A DNA stretch of 64,000 nt from Kluyvera sp036759925. GTDB lineage: Bacteria; Pseudomonadota; Gammaproteobacteria; Enterobacterales; Enterobacteriaceae. Shown in pieces: positions 7,872-16,401 of the stretch. Below the pieces are notes generated by a model. That model searched no databases. It saw nothing but the letters and a program-made list of their open reading frames with translations, and was not told where the DNA came from. The DNA lies in assembly GCF_036759925.1 (NCBI RefSeq), contig NZ_JAPKIB010000003.1:394320-458319 (forward strand). Reading direction: 5' to 3'. The number at the start of each line of letters is the position of its first letter. Position 1 is the first letter of the stretch. The translations under genes and the position numbers were made by a program.

Positions 7872-10055
7872 ATGTCTTTTTCTTCCAACACCCGGAACGG
7901 ACGTCTCACGCCGTCATTGCTGGCGATGGGCGTCACCCTGGCGCTCTACCCTGGCCTCAGCATCGCGGCAAGCAGCAACGAAGATACCATCATCGTCGAT
8001 GGCTCAACGGACAGCGGCACGACTGACGATGCGCAGGACTACAGCGTAAAATCGACCACTGCTGGCACTAAAATGCAGATGATCCAGCGCGATATCCCGC
8101 AGTCGGTCAGCGTTGTCAGCGAACAGCGCATGCAGGATCAGCAGCTACAGACGCTCGGCGATGTGATGAACAACACCATCGGTATCACCAGCAGCCAGGC
8201 CGACTCCGACCGCACCAGCTACTTCTCCCGCGGTTTTGCGATTGATAACTATATGGTCGATGGCATTCCGACCTATTTTGAATCTCGCTGGAATCTGGGC
8301 GATGCGCTTTCCGATACCGCTCTGTTTGAACGTGTAGAAGTGGTTCGCGGGGCAAATGGGCTGATGACGGGGACAGGAAACCCTTCCGCCTCCATTAACA
8401 TGATCCGTAAACATGCCACCAGCCAGGAATTCAAAGGCAACCTTTCCGCTGAGTACGGTAGCTGGAACAAACAGCGCTATGTTGCCGACCTGCAAAGCCC
8501 GCTAACCGATGATGGTAAAGTTCGCGCACGCATCGTTGCTGGCTATCAAAACAATGACTCCTGGCTCGATCGTTATAACAACGATAAAACCTTCTTCTCC
8601 GGTATTCTGGATGCGGATCTTGGTGATACCACCAGCCTCTCCGTAGGCTATGAATATCAGCGCATCAACGTTAACAGCCCAACGTGGGGTGGCCTGCCGC
8701 GCTGGAATACCGACGGCAGCACTAACCATTATGACCGTGCGCATAGCACCTCACCGGACTGGGCCTACAACGATAAAGACATCAACAAAGTCTTCATGAC
8801 GCTGACCCAACGCTTTGCCGATACCTGGCAGGCAACGCTGAACGCCACCCACTCAGAGGTGAAGTTCGACAGTAAAATGATGTACATCGATGCCTACGTG
8901 AATAAGGCGGACGGCACGCTGGTTGGCCCATACGGTAGCTACGGCAAGGATTATGAATATGTCGGCGGGACGGGCTGGAACAGCGGTAAGCGAAAAGTTG
9001 ACGCGTTAGATCTGTACGCCGATGGCAGCTATGACCTGTTCGGCCGCCAGCATAATCTGGTACTGGGCGGCAGCTACAGCAAACAAAACAACCGCTATGT
9101 CAGCTCCTGGGCTAACGTCTTCCCGGATGCTGTCGGCAACTTCGCTAACTTCGACAGCGCCAATTTCCCAGAGACCAACTGGAACCCGCAAAGCCTGGCG
9201 CAGGACGATACCACGCGCATGAAATCGCTGTATGCCGCGACGCGTATCACGCTGGCTGACCCGCTGCACCTGATCGTTGGCGCGCGCTACACCAACTGGA
9301 GCGTCGATACGCTGGCCTACAATATGGAGCAAAATCACACCACGCCGTATGCGGGTCTGGTGTTCGATATCAATGATAACTGGTCAACTTACGCCAGCTA
9401 TACCTCCATCTTCCAGCCGCAAAACGACAAAGACAGCTCGGGCAAATACCTGAAACCGATTACCGGCAACAACTATGAGGTTGGTCTGAAGTCTGACTGG
9501 ATGGACAGTCGCCTGACCACCACGCTTGCCGTATTCCGTATCGAGCAGGATAACCTGGCGCAGTCTACCGGGGTGCCGATTGCCGGCAGTAATGGTGAGA
9601 TTGCTTATACCACCGCCGACGGTACCGTCAGCAAAGGCGTTGAGTTTGAACTCAACGGCGCGCTGACCGATAACTGGCAGATGACCTTTGGTGCCACCCG
9701 CTATGTGGCTGAAGACAATGAAGGCAATGCGGTAAACCCTAACCTGCCGCGCACCACCGTGAAGCTGTTCACCAGCTACCGCCTGCCGTCCGTACCTGAG
9801 TTGACCGTTGGCGGCGGCGTTAACTGGCAGAACCGCGTCTATAAAGACACCGTTACCCCATTTGGCACCTTCCGCGCTGAACAGGGAAGCTATGCGCTGG
9901 TAGACCTGTTCACCCGTTACCAGGTGACTAAAAACTTTGCGCTGCAGGGCAACCTCAACAACCTGTTTGATAAAACCTACGATACCAATATCGACGGTTC
10001 TATCGTCTACGGTGAGCCGCGCAACGTGAGCATTACGGCTAGCTATCAGTTCTGA
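7872..10055 (+). CDS. fhuE: FhuE TonB-dependent ferric coprogen receptor
   Basis: FhuE is an outer-membrane receptor that imports ferric coprogen, ferrioxamine B and rhodotorulate with energy from TonB-ExbBD. The product has 727 residues (729 in E. coli). It has a signal peptide cleaved near residue 33 (LYPGLSIAA), a TonB box DTIIV at 38-42, a plug domain (IPQSVSVVSEQRMQDQ to NPSASINMIRK), a 22-strand barrel and a terminal Phe (ITASYQF). AGGA lies upstream of the ATG. Iron/Fur control is expected for the family; the AT-rich upstream sequence (7740-7800) shows no convincing Fur box by eye. Confidence 0.93.
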   Translation: MSFSSNTRNGRLTPSLLAMGVTLALYPGLSIAASSNEDTIIVDGSTDSGTTDDAQDYSVKSTTAGTKMQMIQRDIPQSVSVVSEQRMQDQQLQTLGDVMNNTIGITSSQADSDRTSYFSRGFAIDNYMVDGIPTYFESRWNLGDALSDTALFERVEVVRGANGLMTGTGNPSASINMIRKHATSQEFKGNLSAEYGSWNKQRYVADLQSPLTDDGKVRARIVAGYQNNDSWLDRYNNDKTFFSGILDADLGDTTSLSVGYEYQRINVNSPTWGGLPRWNTDGSTNHYDRAHSTSPDWAYNDKDINKVFMTLTQRFADTWQATLNATHSEVKFDSKMMYIDAYVNKADGTLVGPYGSYGKDYEYVGGTGWNSGKRKVDALDLYADGSYDLFGRQHNLVLGGSYSKQNNRYVSSWANVFPDAVGNFANFDSANFPETNWNPQSLAQDDTTRMKSLYAATRITLADPLHLIVGARYTNWSVDTLAYNMEQNHTTPYAGLVFDINDNWSTYASYTSIFQPQNDKDSSGKYLKPITGNNYEVGLKSDWMDSRLTTTLAVFRIEQDNLAQSTGVPIAGSNGEIAYTTADGTVSKGVEFELNGALTDNWQMTFGATRYVAEDNEGNAVNPNLPRTTVKLFTSYRLPSVPELTVGGGVNWQNRVYKDTVTPFGTFRAEQGSYALVDLFTRYQVTKNFALQGNLNNLFDKTYDTNIDGSIVYGEPRNVSITASYQF

Positions 10056-10080
10056 TTTTTGTCAGCCTGAGCACGATGTT

Positions 10081-10156
10081 CCCCGGGGTCGGCGCATGCG
10101 CGCCTCGCCCGGGCTACAGGTTTCCATGTAGCCCGGCCAAGCGAAGCGCCGCCGGG
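10081..10156. repeat. REP/BIME between fhuE and ptsG
   Basis: An inverted pair of REP-like units (..CGCCCGGGCTACA / TGTAGCCCGGCCAAGCGAAG..GCCGCCGGGA) lies between the convergent genes. It is the same sequence family as the elements near 23500, 37660 and 56860. Confidence 0.8.
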
Positions 10157-10180
10157 ATTGACTCCCATCTCACAGACGTA

Positions 10181-10205
10181 AAAAAGGCAGCCATTCGGCT
10201 GCCTT
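10181..10205 (-). terminator. ptsG terminator
   Basis: A 9-bp stem (AAGGCAGCC / GGCTGCCTT, 4-base loop) is followed in the leftward direction by a T-tract. It is a canonical intrinsic terminator 32 bp after the ptsG stop. Confidence 0.9.
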
Positions 10206-10236
10206 AGTCTCCCCAATCTTACGACCTCGTAATCAA

Positions 10237-11670
10237 TTAGTGATTACGAATATAGTCGTCCATCTCGGTTTTCAGGTTATCGGATTTAGTACCGAAAATC
10301 GCCTGAACGCCGGAACCTGCAACCACCACGCCAGCAGCGCCCAGTTTTTTCAGGCCAGCCTGATCAACTTTCGCTACATCGGCTACGCTCACGCGCAGAC
10401 GGGTGATACATGCATCAAGGTTCGTGATGTTTTCTTTACCGCCGAAGGCTGCAATCAGCGCCGGAGCCATTTCACTGGTTGCGGTTGCTTTGGTGTCTTC
10501 AGTGTTATCTTCACGACCCGGGGTTTTCAGGTCCAGTGCTTTAATCAGCACGCGGAAGACAACGTAGTAAACGATCGCATAGCAGATACCGACGATCGGG
10601 AACAGCCACAGTTTGCTGCTGTTACCGGACAGTACGATAAAGTCGATCAGGCCGTGAGAGAACGACGTACCGTCACGCATACCCAGCAGGATACAGATCG
10701 GGAACGCCAGACCAGCCAGAATCGCGTGGATGATGTACAGAATCGGCGCAACGAACATGAAGGAGAACTCGATCGGCTCGGTAATACCGGTCAGGAACGA
10801 GGTCAGCGCTGCGGAGATCATGATACCGCCCACTTTTGCACGGTTCTCTGGTTTAGCAGAGTGCCAGATGGCAATCGCCGCAGCCGGCAGGCCGTACATT
10901 TTGAACAGGAAGCCGCCGGACAGTTTGCCCGCAGTCGGGTCACCTGCCATGTAGCGAGGGATATCACCGTGGAATACCTGGCCTGCGGCGTTGGTGTATT
11001 CACCAATCTGCATCTGGAATGGAACGTTCCAGATGTGGTGCAGACCGAACGGCACCAGGCAGCGCTCGATGAAGCCGTAGATACCAAACGCCACAACCGG
11101 GTTCTGGTAAGCAGCCCACTGAGAGAAGGTCTGGATAGCAGTACCGATTGGTGGCCAGATGAAGGACAGGATCACACCGGTAAAGATAGCGGCCAGACCT
11201 GAGATGATCGGTACAAAGCGCTTGCCCGCGAAGAAGCCCAGATATTCTGGCAGCTTGATGCGGTAGAAGCGGTTGAACATGTACGCAGCAATTGCACCGG
11301 AGATAATACCGCCAAGAACACCGGTATCAGCCAGGTGTTTAGCGGTGATTTCTTCAGCCGGTAAATGCAGTACCAGCGGCGCAACCACAGCCATGGTTTT
11401 CACCATGATGCCATAAGCGACGACTGAGGCGAGTGCGGATACGCCATCGTTATTGGTGAAGCCTAATGCCACACCGATAGCGAAGATAAGCGGCATGTTA
11501 GCAAAAACAGAACCGCCTGCTTCTGCCATAACATGAGAGACGACGGCTGGCAGCCAGCTGAAGTTTGCGGAACCGACGCCCAGCAGGATACCTGCGATAG
11601 GCAGCACGGAAACCGGCAGCATCAGCGATTTACCGACCTTCTGCAGGTTAGCAAATGCATTCTTAAACAT
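10237..11670 (-). CDS. ptsG: PtsG glucose-specific PTS enzyme IICB
   Basis: PtsG transports and phosphorylates glucose across the inner membrane, taking phosphate from enzyme IIA-Glc. It has 477 residues, identical in length to E. coli. The IIC membrane domain fills residues 1 to ~385 and contains the conserved GITEPIEFSFMF sugar-site motif. A linker leads to the IIB domain, with the phosphorylated Cys421 in NLDACITRLR. The upstream region carries an Mlc operator, a CRP site and the SgrS-pairing ribosome-binding region, so repression without glucose, cAMP activation and sRNA control under sugar-phosphate stress all appear conserved. Confidence 0.98.
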   Translation of the reverse strand: MFKNAFANLQKVGKSLMLPVSVLPIAGILLGVGSANFSWLPAVVSHVMAEAGGSVFANMPLIFAIGVALGFTNNDGVSALASVVAYGIMVKTMAVVAPLVLHLPAEEITAKHLADTGVLGGIISGAIAAYMFNRFYRIKLPEYLGFFAGKRFVPIISGLAAIFTGVILSFIWPPIGTAIQTFSQWAAYQNPVVAFGIYGFIERCLVPFGLHHIWNVPFQMQIGEYTNAAGQVFHGDIPRYMAGDPTAGKLSGGFLFKMYGLPAAAIAIWHSAKPENRAKVGGIMISAALTSFLTGITEPIEFSFMFVAPILYIIHAILAGLAFPICILLGMRDGTSFSHGLIDFIVLSGNSSKLWLFPIVGICYAIVYYVVFRVLIKALDLKTPGREDNTEDTKATATSEMAPALIAAFGGKENITNLDACITRLRVSVADVAKVDQAGLKKLGAAGVVVAGSGVQAIFGTKSDNLKTEMDDYIRNH

Positions 11671-11695
11671 AATTAGGAGTGCTCCTGAGTATTTG
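11671..11695 (-). promoter_or_regulatory. ptsG ribosome-binding region and SgrS target
   Basis: The mRNA just before the ptsG ATG reads ACUCAGGAGCACUCC. In E. coli the sRNA SgrS pairs with this same ACUCAGGAGCACUC core to block translation and trigger decay. The identity is seen here; SgrS itself is outside the window. Confidence 0.7.
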
Positions 11696-11786
11696 TACTT
11701 TTGTTATACACGTTGTGTATATCTACGTTTTCACGCATTGGTGAGAGGGGAGAGACTCACCAGGGACAGGACATCTAAGTGCCCTT

Positions 11787-11812
11787 TTTATTTATTACAC
11801 AGAGTAAAATAA
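11787..11812. promoter_or_regulatory. Mlc operator of ptsG
   Basis: Read leftward, the 26 bp contain TTATTTTACTCTGTGTAATA followed by AATAAA, which as I recall it matches the Mlc site of the E. coli ptsG promoter. Mlc represses ptsG until PtsG, dephosphorylated during glucose uptake, sequesters it. Confidence 0.85.
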
Positions 11813-11827
11813 TTCACTCCGGTTTTG

Positions 11828-11843
11828 TTTGACGGCTATCACG
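11828..11843. promoter_or_regulatory. CRP site of ptsG
   Basis: Read leftward this is CGTGATAGCCGTCAAA, close to the TGTGA-N6-TCACA consensus. It sits ~15 bp upstream of the Mlc site, as I recall for the E. coli ptsG promoter. Confidence 0.7.
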
Positions 11844-11914
11844 TTTCAAAGAGCTATGGCGTAAAATCTTAATCTTCTTTACATAAAACGTGTCTGTATG
11901 TTTCAGAAATAACA

Positions 11915-11940
11915 TTCACCGCCACTTTTATGGCGGTGAA
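11915..11940 (-). terminator. Probable ycfH-operon terminator
   Basis: A perfect 10-bp stem (TTCACCGCCA / TGGCGGTGAA, 6-base loop) lies 50 bp after the ycfH stop. The following leftward sequence TGTTATTT is only moderately T-rich, so termination may be partial. Confidence 0.6.
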
Positions 11941-11989
11941 CTGTACTCGCTTTGTCTATTAATTACGAGCAATAAAATAAGCTATGAAA

Positions 11990-12784
11990 TCAGGCAGATT
12001 GCAGGCGGGATGGGCCGATGTGGAAAAGGCGGGCAAAGTTATCGGTCGTCTGCAGCGCAAGCTGCTCAAGGCTTACGCCCTTCAGCACCGCCATGTACTC
12101 TGCCACGTCTCGTACCATCGCTGGCTGGTTCTCTTTACCACGATGCGGTACCGGAGCCAGGTACGGGGAATCGGTCTCAACCAGCAGCCTGTCCAGCGGT
12201 ACATAGCGTGCGGCATCGCGAAGCTGCTCCGCATTACGGAAAGTGACAATGCCGGAAAACGAGATATAGAAACCCATATCCAGCAGCTTACCCGCCGTCT
12301 CTCTATCTTCAGTGAAACAGTGTAGTACACCGCCGCAATCCGTCACCTTTTCTTCCTGCAGAATAGCCAGGGTGTCGGCACGCGCATCGCGGGTATGTAC
12401 GATGACCGGCTTGTTCAGCTCGCGGCCAATCTGAATGTGCTGGCGAAAAGAGAGTTGCTGCTGCGCTTTGGTTTCCGGCGTGTAGAAGTAGTCCAGCCCG
12501 GTTTCCCCCATCGCAACCACGCCCTCTTCCGCCGCCAGACGACGCAGTTCTTCGACATCGTACGGCTCGTCCTGATTCAGTGGGTGAACGCCGCAGGAGA
12601 AGACCACTTCCGGGCGATTACCCACCAGCTCACGCATGCTGCGATAGCCAGGTATGGTAGTGGCGACTGCAAGGGCAAAACGGACGTCGCGCGCGGCGGC
12701 TTTCGCCATCACATCGTCAACGTCTTTGTGCAGGGATTCATAGTTAAGGCCATCAAGATGGCAATGCGAGTCGACTAAAAACAT
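11990..12784 (-). CDS. ycfH: YcfH, TatD-family metal-dependent hydrolase
   Basis: This 264-residue protein matches E. coli YcfH (265). TatD-family proteins are TIM-barrel metallohydrolases, some with DNase activity; the natural substrate of YcfH is not established. The metal ligands DSHCHLD (residues 5-11), GETGLDYFY, VIVHTRDA and the final ETDSPYLAP are all visible. The start at 12784 was chosen over an upstream in-frame codon because it gives the family N-terminus MFLVDSHCH. It follows holB by 10 bp and is probably the last gene of the pabC-mltG-tmk-holB-ycfH operon. Confidence 0.93.
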   Translation of the reverse strand: MFLVDSHCHLDGLNYESLHKDVDDVMAKAAARDVRFALAVATTIPGYRSMRELVGNRPEVVFSCGVHPLNQDEPYDVEELRRLAAEEGVVAMGETGLDYFYTPETKAQQQLSFRQHIQIGRELNKPVIVHTRDARADTLAILQEEKVTDCGGVLHCFTEDRETAGKLLDMGFYISFSGIVTFRNAEQLRDAARYVPLDRLLVETDSPYLAPVPHRGKENQPAMVRDVAEYMAVLKGVSLEQLALQTTDNFARLFHIGPSRLQSA

Positions 12785-12794
12785 GGTGTCTCTC

Positions 12795-13799
12795 TTAGAG
12801 GTGGGATACTGGCAGTACCACACCAGGTTGCAAATATTGTTCCCAGCGCAGCAGGCGCTCGGTGAGGATCAATTCCCGGTTCAGCCCCGTCACGCTCAGC
12901 AGCTGCTCACGGCAGGTGCAGGCATCGGCGGCTATCACCTGTAGGCGTGAAGCGGATAGCGTGTTCGCCAGTTGATGCACTAAGCCAAGGCTATCGGCGT
13001 TGGTCAGCCGCGTAATGTGCTGTTGATGCTTCAGGGCGTCCAGCAGCAGCGACGAGAACCAGTGCAGGCGCGCCACGACTGAATCATGGTTCAGCGTCGG
13101 CAAAAGCGCCAGCCAGTCGCCGCTGGTTAAGGTGGCACTCAGCGCCTGGCAGAGCTTTTTACGCGCCCCCCAACTTTCTGGGGCCAGCAGTTCCAGCGCG
13201 GCCGCCGGTGCATGGTCGCACAGGCGCAGCGCGGTGAGCAGCGTCTCGCGCGGCTGGCTGATTTCACGCTCCAGCCACGCCAGCGCATAGGCTTCGCTCG
13301 GCGGCGCCAGATGGAATGCGCGACAGCGGCTACGCAACGTCGCCAGCAGGCGCGCGGGCTCTTCGCAGGCGAGGAAGAACCAGGTGTTTTTCGGCGGCTC
13401 TTCCAGCGTTTTTAACAGCGCGTTGGCGGCGGCTTCAGTCAGCAGTGCCGCATCGGCAATCCACACCACTTTCGCCCCGCCAAGGCGTGAATGTTCGTAC
13501 AGCTTTTCGCTGGTGTCGCGCACCGCGTCGATGCCCAACGTGCTTTTGCCTTTCTCCGGCTGCAGCACGTAGTAATCCGGGTGCGTCCCCGCCTGCATCA
13601 GCTGGCAGCTATGGCACTGACCGCAGCTTTTATGCCCGTCGGGGGTCTGGCACATCAGAAAACGGGTGATGGCGTAGGCCAGTGAATCAGCCCCCATTCC
13701 GCCGCGCGCCTGAATCAGCAGCGCGTGGTGACCCCGTCCAGCCTGGTAGCTTGCGACAAGCTGCTCAAACGGTGGGCGTAACCACGGATACCATTTCAT
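12795..13799 (-). CDS. holB: DNA polymerase III delta-prime subunit HolB
   Basis: HolB is the stator of the clamp-loader complex that places the beta clamp on DNA. Its 334 residues equal the E. coli length. The zinc-binding cysteines are at 50, 59, 62 and 65. The P-loop region is degenerate (GGMGADS), as expected because delta-prime does not hydrolyse ATP. The SRC motif of AAA+ clamp loaders is intact (LRSRCRAF). The start overlaps the tmk stop by 4 bp, indicating translational coupling. Confidence 0.96.
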   Translation of the reverse strand: MKWYPWLRPPFEQLVASYQAGRGHHALLIQARGGMGADSLAYAITRFLMCQTPDGHKSCGQCHSCQLMQAGTHPDYYVLQPEKGKSTLGIDAVRDTSEKLYEHSRLGGAKVVWIADAALLTEAAANALLKTLEEPPKNTWFFLACEEPARLLATLRSRCRAFHLAPPSEAYALAWLEREISQPRETLLTALRLCDHAPAAALELLAPESWGARKKLCQALSATLTSGDWLALLPTLNHDSVVARLHWFSSLLLDALKHQQHITRLTNADSLGLVHQLANTLSASRLQVIAADACTCREQLLSVTGLNRELILTERLLRWEQYLQPGVVLPVSHL

Positions 13800-14437
13800 G
13801 CCTGCTGCTCCGCAACCCAGGCGGTAACCGCCGCGCGGATATCGTTCATCACGTTGTCCAGCGGCTGGGTGGCATCAACGGTAATAATGCTGCTATCTTC
13901 CGCCGCCAGCTCCAGATAACGGGCGCGGGTGCGGTTGAAAAAGTTCAGCGATTCCTGCTCAATACGGTCGAGGTCACCACGCGCACGCGCGCGCTTCAGG
14001 CCTACTTCCGGCGTCACGTCGAGATAAATAGTCAGGTTCGGACGAAAATCGCCGAGCACGGTATTGCGCAGCGTCGCCAGCATCTCTCTATCGATACCGC
14101 GACCACCGCCCTGATAGGCCTGAGTGGAGAGATCGTGACGGTCGCCAATGACCCACTTCCCGCTCGCCAGTGCCGGTTTGATTACCGTTTCAACCAGTTG
14201 GACGCGCGCGGCGTAGAACATCAGCACTTCCGCTTTATCGGTAATCACTTCGTCGCCGACTGATTTGATGTCCAGCACCAGGCTGCGCAGTTTTTCTGCC
14301 AGCACTGTGCCGCCCGGTTCACGGGTGAACAGCAGATCGTTTACGCCGAGGTCGCGAAGCGTTTCGACAACCACGTCGCGAGCGGTGGTTTTGCCCGCCC
14401 CTTCCAGTCCTTCAATGACGATGTAATTACTGCGCAT
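13796..14437 (-). CDS. tmk: Thymidylate kinase
   Basis: Tmk phosphorylates dTMP to dTDP, an essential step for dTTP. The protein has 213 residues with Walker A GLEGAGKTT at 10-18, the DRx motif in GDRHDLSTQAYQGGGRG, and the LID region RARARGDLDRIE characteristic of E. coli-type enzymes, which carry catalytic Arg in the LID. It overlaps mltG upstream (11 bp) and holB downstream (4 bp), so the three are tightly coupled. Confidence 0.97.
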   Translation of the reverse strand: MRSNYIVIEGLEGAGKTTARDVVVETLRDLGVNDLLFTREPGGTVLAEKLRSLVLDIKSVGDEVITDKAEVLMFYAARVQLVETVIKPALASGKWVIGDRHDLSTQAYQGGGRGIDREMLATLRNTVLGDFRPNLTIYLDVTPEVGLKRARARGDLDRIEQESLNFFNRTRARYLELAAEDSSIITVDATQPLDNVMNDIRAAVTAWVAEQQA

Positions 14438-15449
14438 TTTTATCCTTTAGCACTTTCAGGTAATCCTGTACCGAGCGGTTATGGCTCGCAAGATTGGTAT
14501 TAAACGTATGCCCGCCTTTGCCGTCGGCCACAAAATAGAGGTACGGCGTTTTTGCCGGATGCGCGGCGGCATTCAGCGAGGCTTCGCCAGGGCTAGCAAT
14601 CGCCCCCGGCGGCAGGCCAGAAATCGTGTAGGTATTATACGCGGTTGGGGTCTCAAGATCCTTACGGGAAAGCTTTCCATCGTAGCGCTCACCCATGCCG
14701 TAAATAACGGTTGGATCGGTTTGCAGACGCATGCCAATGCGCAGGCGGTTGATAAACACCGACGCTACGCGATCGCGCTCTTCGGGTACCGCGGTCTCTT
14801 TCTCAATAATCGAGGCCATCGTCACCAGCTGATTTTTGTCATTGTACGGCAGGTTATCCGCCCGCCCTTCCCAGACTTTATCGACCTGCGAGACCATTTT
14901 CTGGTGCGCGCGCTTGAGGATAGCCACATCGCTGGTGTTGGCGGTGTACATCCAGGTGTCAGGCCAGAACCAGCCTTCCACCCATTGCGGGTTATCGAAC
15001 TTAAGCGCTTCGGCCACCGTGGCGTATTTATCGTCGCTCAACGTGTGTTTGATGTACGGTGCTTCACGCAGCTGCTTGAGATAGTCGCTGAGGCGCATCC
15101 CTTCCACAAAACGCAGCGGGAACTGCGCCTCTTTGCCGCTACCCAGCAGCTGCAGCATTTCACGCACGGTCATCTGCGGCGTTAAGCGGTAGGTGCCAGC
15201 CTTAAAGTGGGAAAGCTCTGGTTCAAGACGCAGCAGCCACTGGAACACCCGTGGACGGTTAAGCACTTTTTCAGCGTAAAGCTGGTCGCCTAGCGCCAGT
15301 CGCCCGGTGCCGGTTTTTAGCGTAAAGATGGTCTCATCTTTAATCAGGAGGGTGCTGTTGGCGAGCTGTCGGACTTTCCACACGCCGACACCGGCGGCGA
15401 TACCCAGAATAACCAACAGTAACAAAACTACGCGTAACATTTTCTTCAT
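14427..15449 (-). CDS. mltG: MltG endolytic murein transglycosylase
   Basis: MltG cleaves nascent peptidoglycan strands and is thought to set glycan chain length. The start at 15449 (MKKMLRVVLLLLV) gives 340 residues, the E. coli length; an in-frame ATG six codons upstream lies inside pabC. A single N-terminal membrane helix (about 4-22) anchors it in the inner membrane with the YceG domain outside. The catalytic glutamate is E218 in ASIIEKETA, and the conserved LQTDPTVIYGMG follows. It starts one base after the pabC stop. Confidence 0.95.
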   Translation of the reverse strand: MKKMLRVVLLLLVILGIAAGVGVWKVRQLANSTLLIKDETIFTLKTGTGRLALGDQLYAEKVLNRPRVFQWLLRLEPELSHFKAGTYRLTPQMTVREMLQLLGSGKEAQFPLRFVEGMRLSDYLKQLREAPYIKHTLSDDKYATVAEALKFDNPQWVEGWFWPDTWMYTANTSDVAILKRAHQKMVSQVDKVWEGRADNLPYNDKNQLVTMASIIEKETAVPEERDRVASVFINRLRIGMRLQTDPTVIYGMGERYDGKLSRKDLETPTAYNTYTISGLPPGAIASPGEASLNAAAHPAKTPYLYFVADGKGGHTFNTNLASHNRSVQDYLKVLKDKNAQ

Positions 15450-15450
15450 G

Positions 15451-16260
15451 CTAATCAGGCGACTCACAAAGTGGGGCTAGAAATTGGTAAAGTTCGCGGG
15501 CAGGCCATTGTTGCTCCGCGTAGCGCTGAACGGGGATAAGCGGCATCAGCGCATTACAAATAAGCACTTCATCCGCATCCGCTATCGCCGTCAGTGGCGC
15601 ATTCACTTCGACAACGTGAAACGCCGAGCGTGCCAGCTGCGCAATAATAAACTGACGCATAATCCCATCCACTCCGGCCTGATCCAGGCGCGGCGTAAAC
15701 ACATCCCGTCCGCAGCGCCAGAACAGATTGGCGGCACAGCATTCCGTAAGCCACCCGTCGCTGTCAAGGACAAGGGCCTCATCAGCCGTTGTCTGCTCAA
15801 GATGAGAACGGATCAGCACCTGCTCGAGGCGATTAAGGTGCTTAAGCCCGGCGAGATACGGGTTACGGCCAAGCGTTACCGGGCTGAGTGCAAGCGTAAT
15901 CCCCTCCGCTTTCCAGCGCGCATAATGGGCAGGAGTTGCCGAGGTAGAAAGTATCCGCGTCGGCGTCTGGCAAGCGCTGCCGCTGTAGCCGCGACCACCT
16001 GCTCCGCGGCTTAGGATGATTTTGAGTACGCCATTTTGCAGACGCTGCGCCAGCATCACCATCTCATCGCTGAGTGTTGACCATGATTCGAAGGGAATGG
16101 CTAGTCGCCGACAGGCGGATTGCAGGCGGGCAATATGCGCAGGCAGAAGCTGAACCCTGCCGTTGACCACTCTGGCGGTGGTAAAGCAGCCGTCGCCGAA
16201 CTGGGTTGCGCGATCGTTCACCGCGAGGGTGTTCTGCGCGAGGCCATTAATCAAGAACAT
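15451..16260 (-). CDS. pabC: Aminodeoxychorismate lyase
   Basis: PabC removes pyruvate from 4-amino-4-deoxychorismate to give p-aminobenzoate for folate synthesis. It is a fold-type IV PLP enzyme of 269 residues (same as E. coli). PLP-binding Lys140 lies in AGLKHLNRLEQVL, and the conserved E in DSDGWLTECCAANLFW is at ~173. It is 141 bp after fabF with an intrinsic terminator between, so it either has its own promoter or depends on readthrough; it heads the pabC-mltG-tmk-holB-ycfH run. Confidence 0.95.
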   Translation of the reverse strand: MFLINGLAQNTLAVNDRATQFGDGCFTTARVVNGRVQLLPAHIARLQSACRRLAIPFESWSTLSDEMVMLAQRLQNGVLKIILSRGAGGRGYSGSACQTPTRILSTSATPAHYARWKAEGITLALSPVTLGRNPYLAGLKHLNRLEQVLIRSHLEQTTADEALVLDSDGWLTECCAANLFWRCGRDVFTPRLDQAGVDGIMRQFIIAQLARSAFHVVEVNAPLTAIADADEVLICNALMPLIPVQRYAEQQWPARELYQFLAPLCESPD

Positions 16261-16330
16261 AGCGGCTCCTTATTGATGGTCGGGTAGTGTCGCAGGATGA
16301 AACGCGTTGAACAAGCAGAGAAAGCTGAAT

Positions 16331-16356
16331 AAAAAAAGGCCCGACAGGCGGGCCTT
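16331..16356 (-). terminator. fabF terminator
   Basis: An 8-bp stem (AAGGCCCG / CGGGCCTT, 5-base loop) followed leftward by seven T lies 46 bp after the fabF stop. It separates the fab cluster from pabC. Confidence 0.88.
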
Positions 16357-16401
16357 AATCGATGCGTTGTCTGATAGCGCGTCGCCATCAGACAATCAGG
16401 C

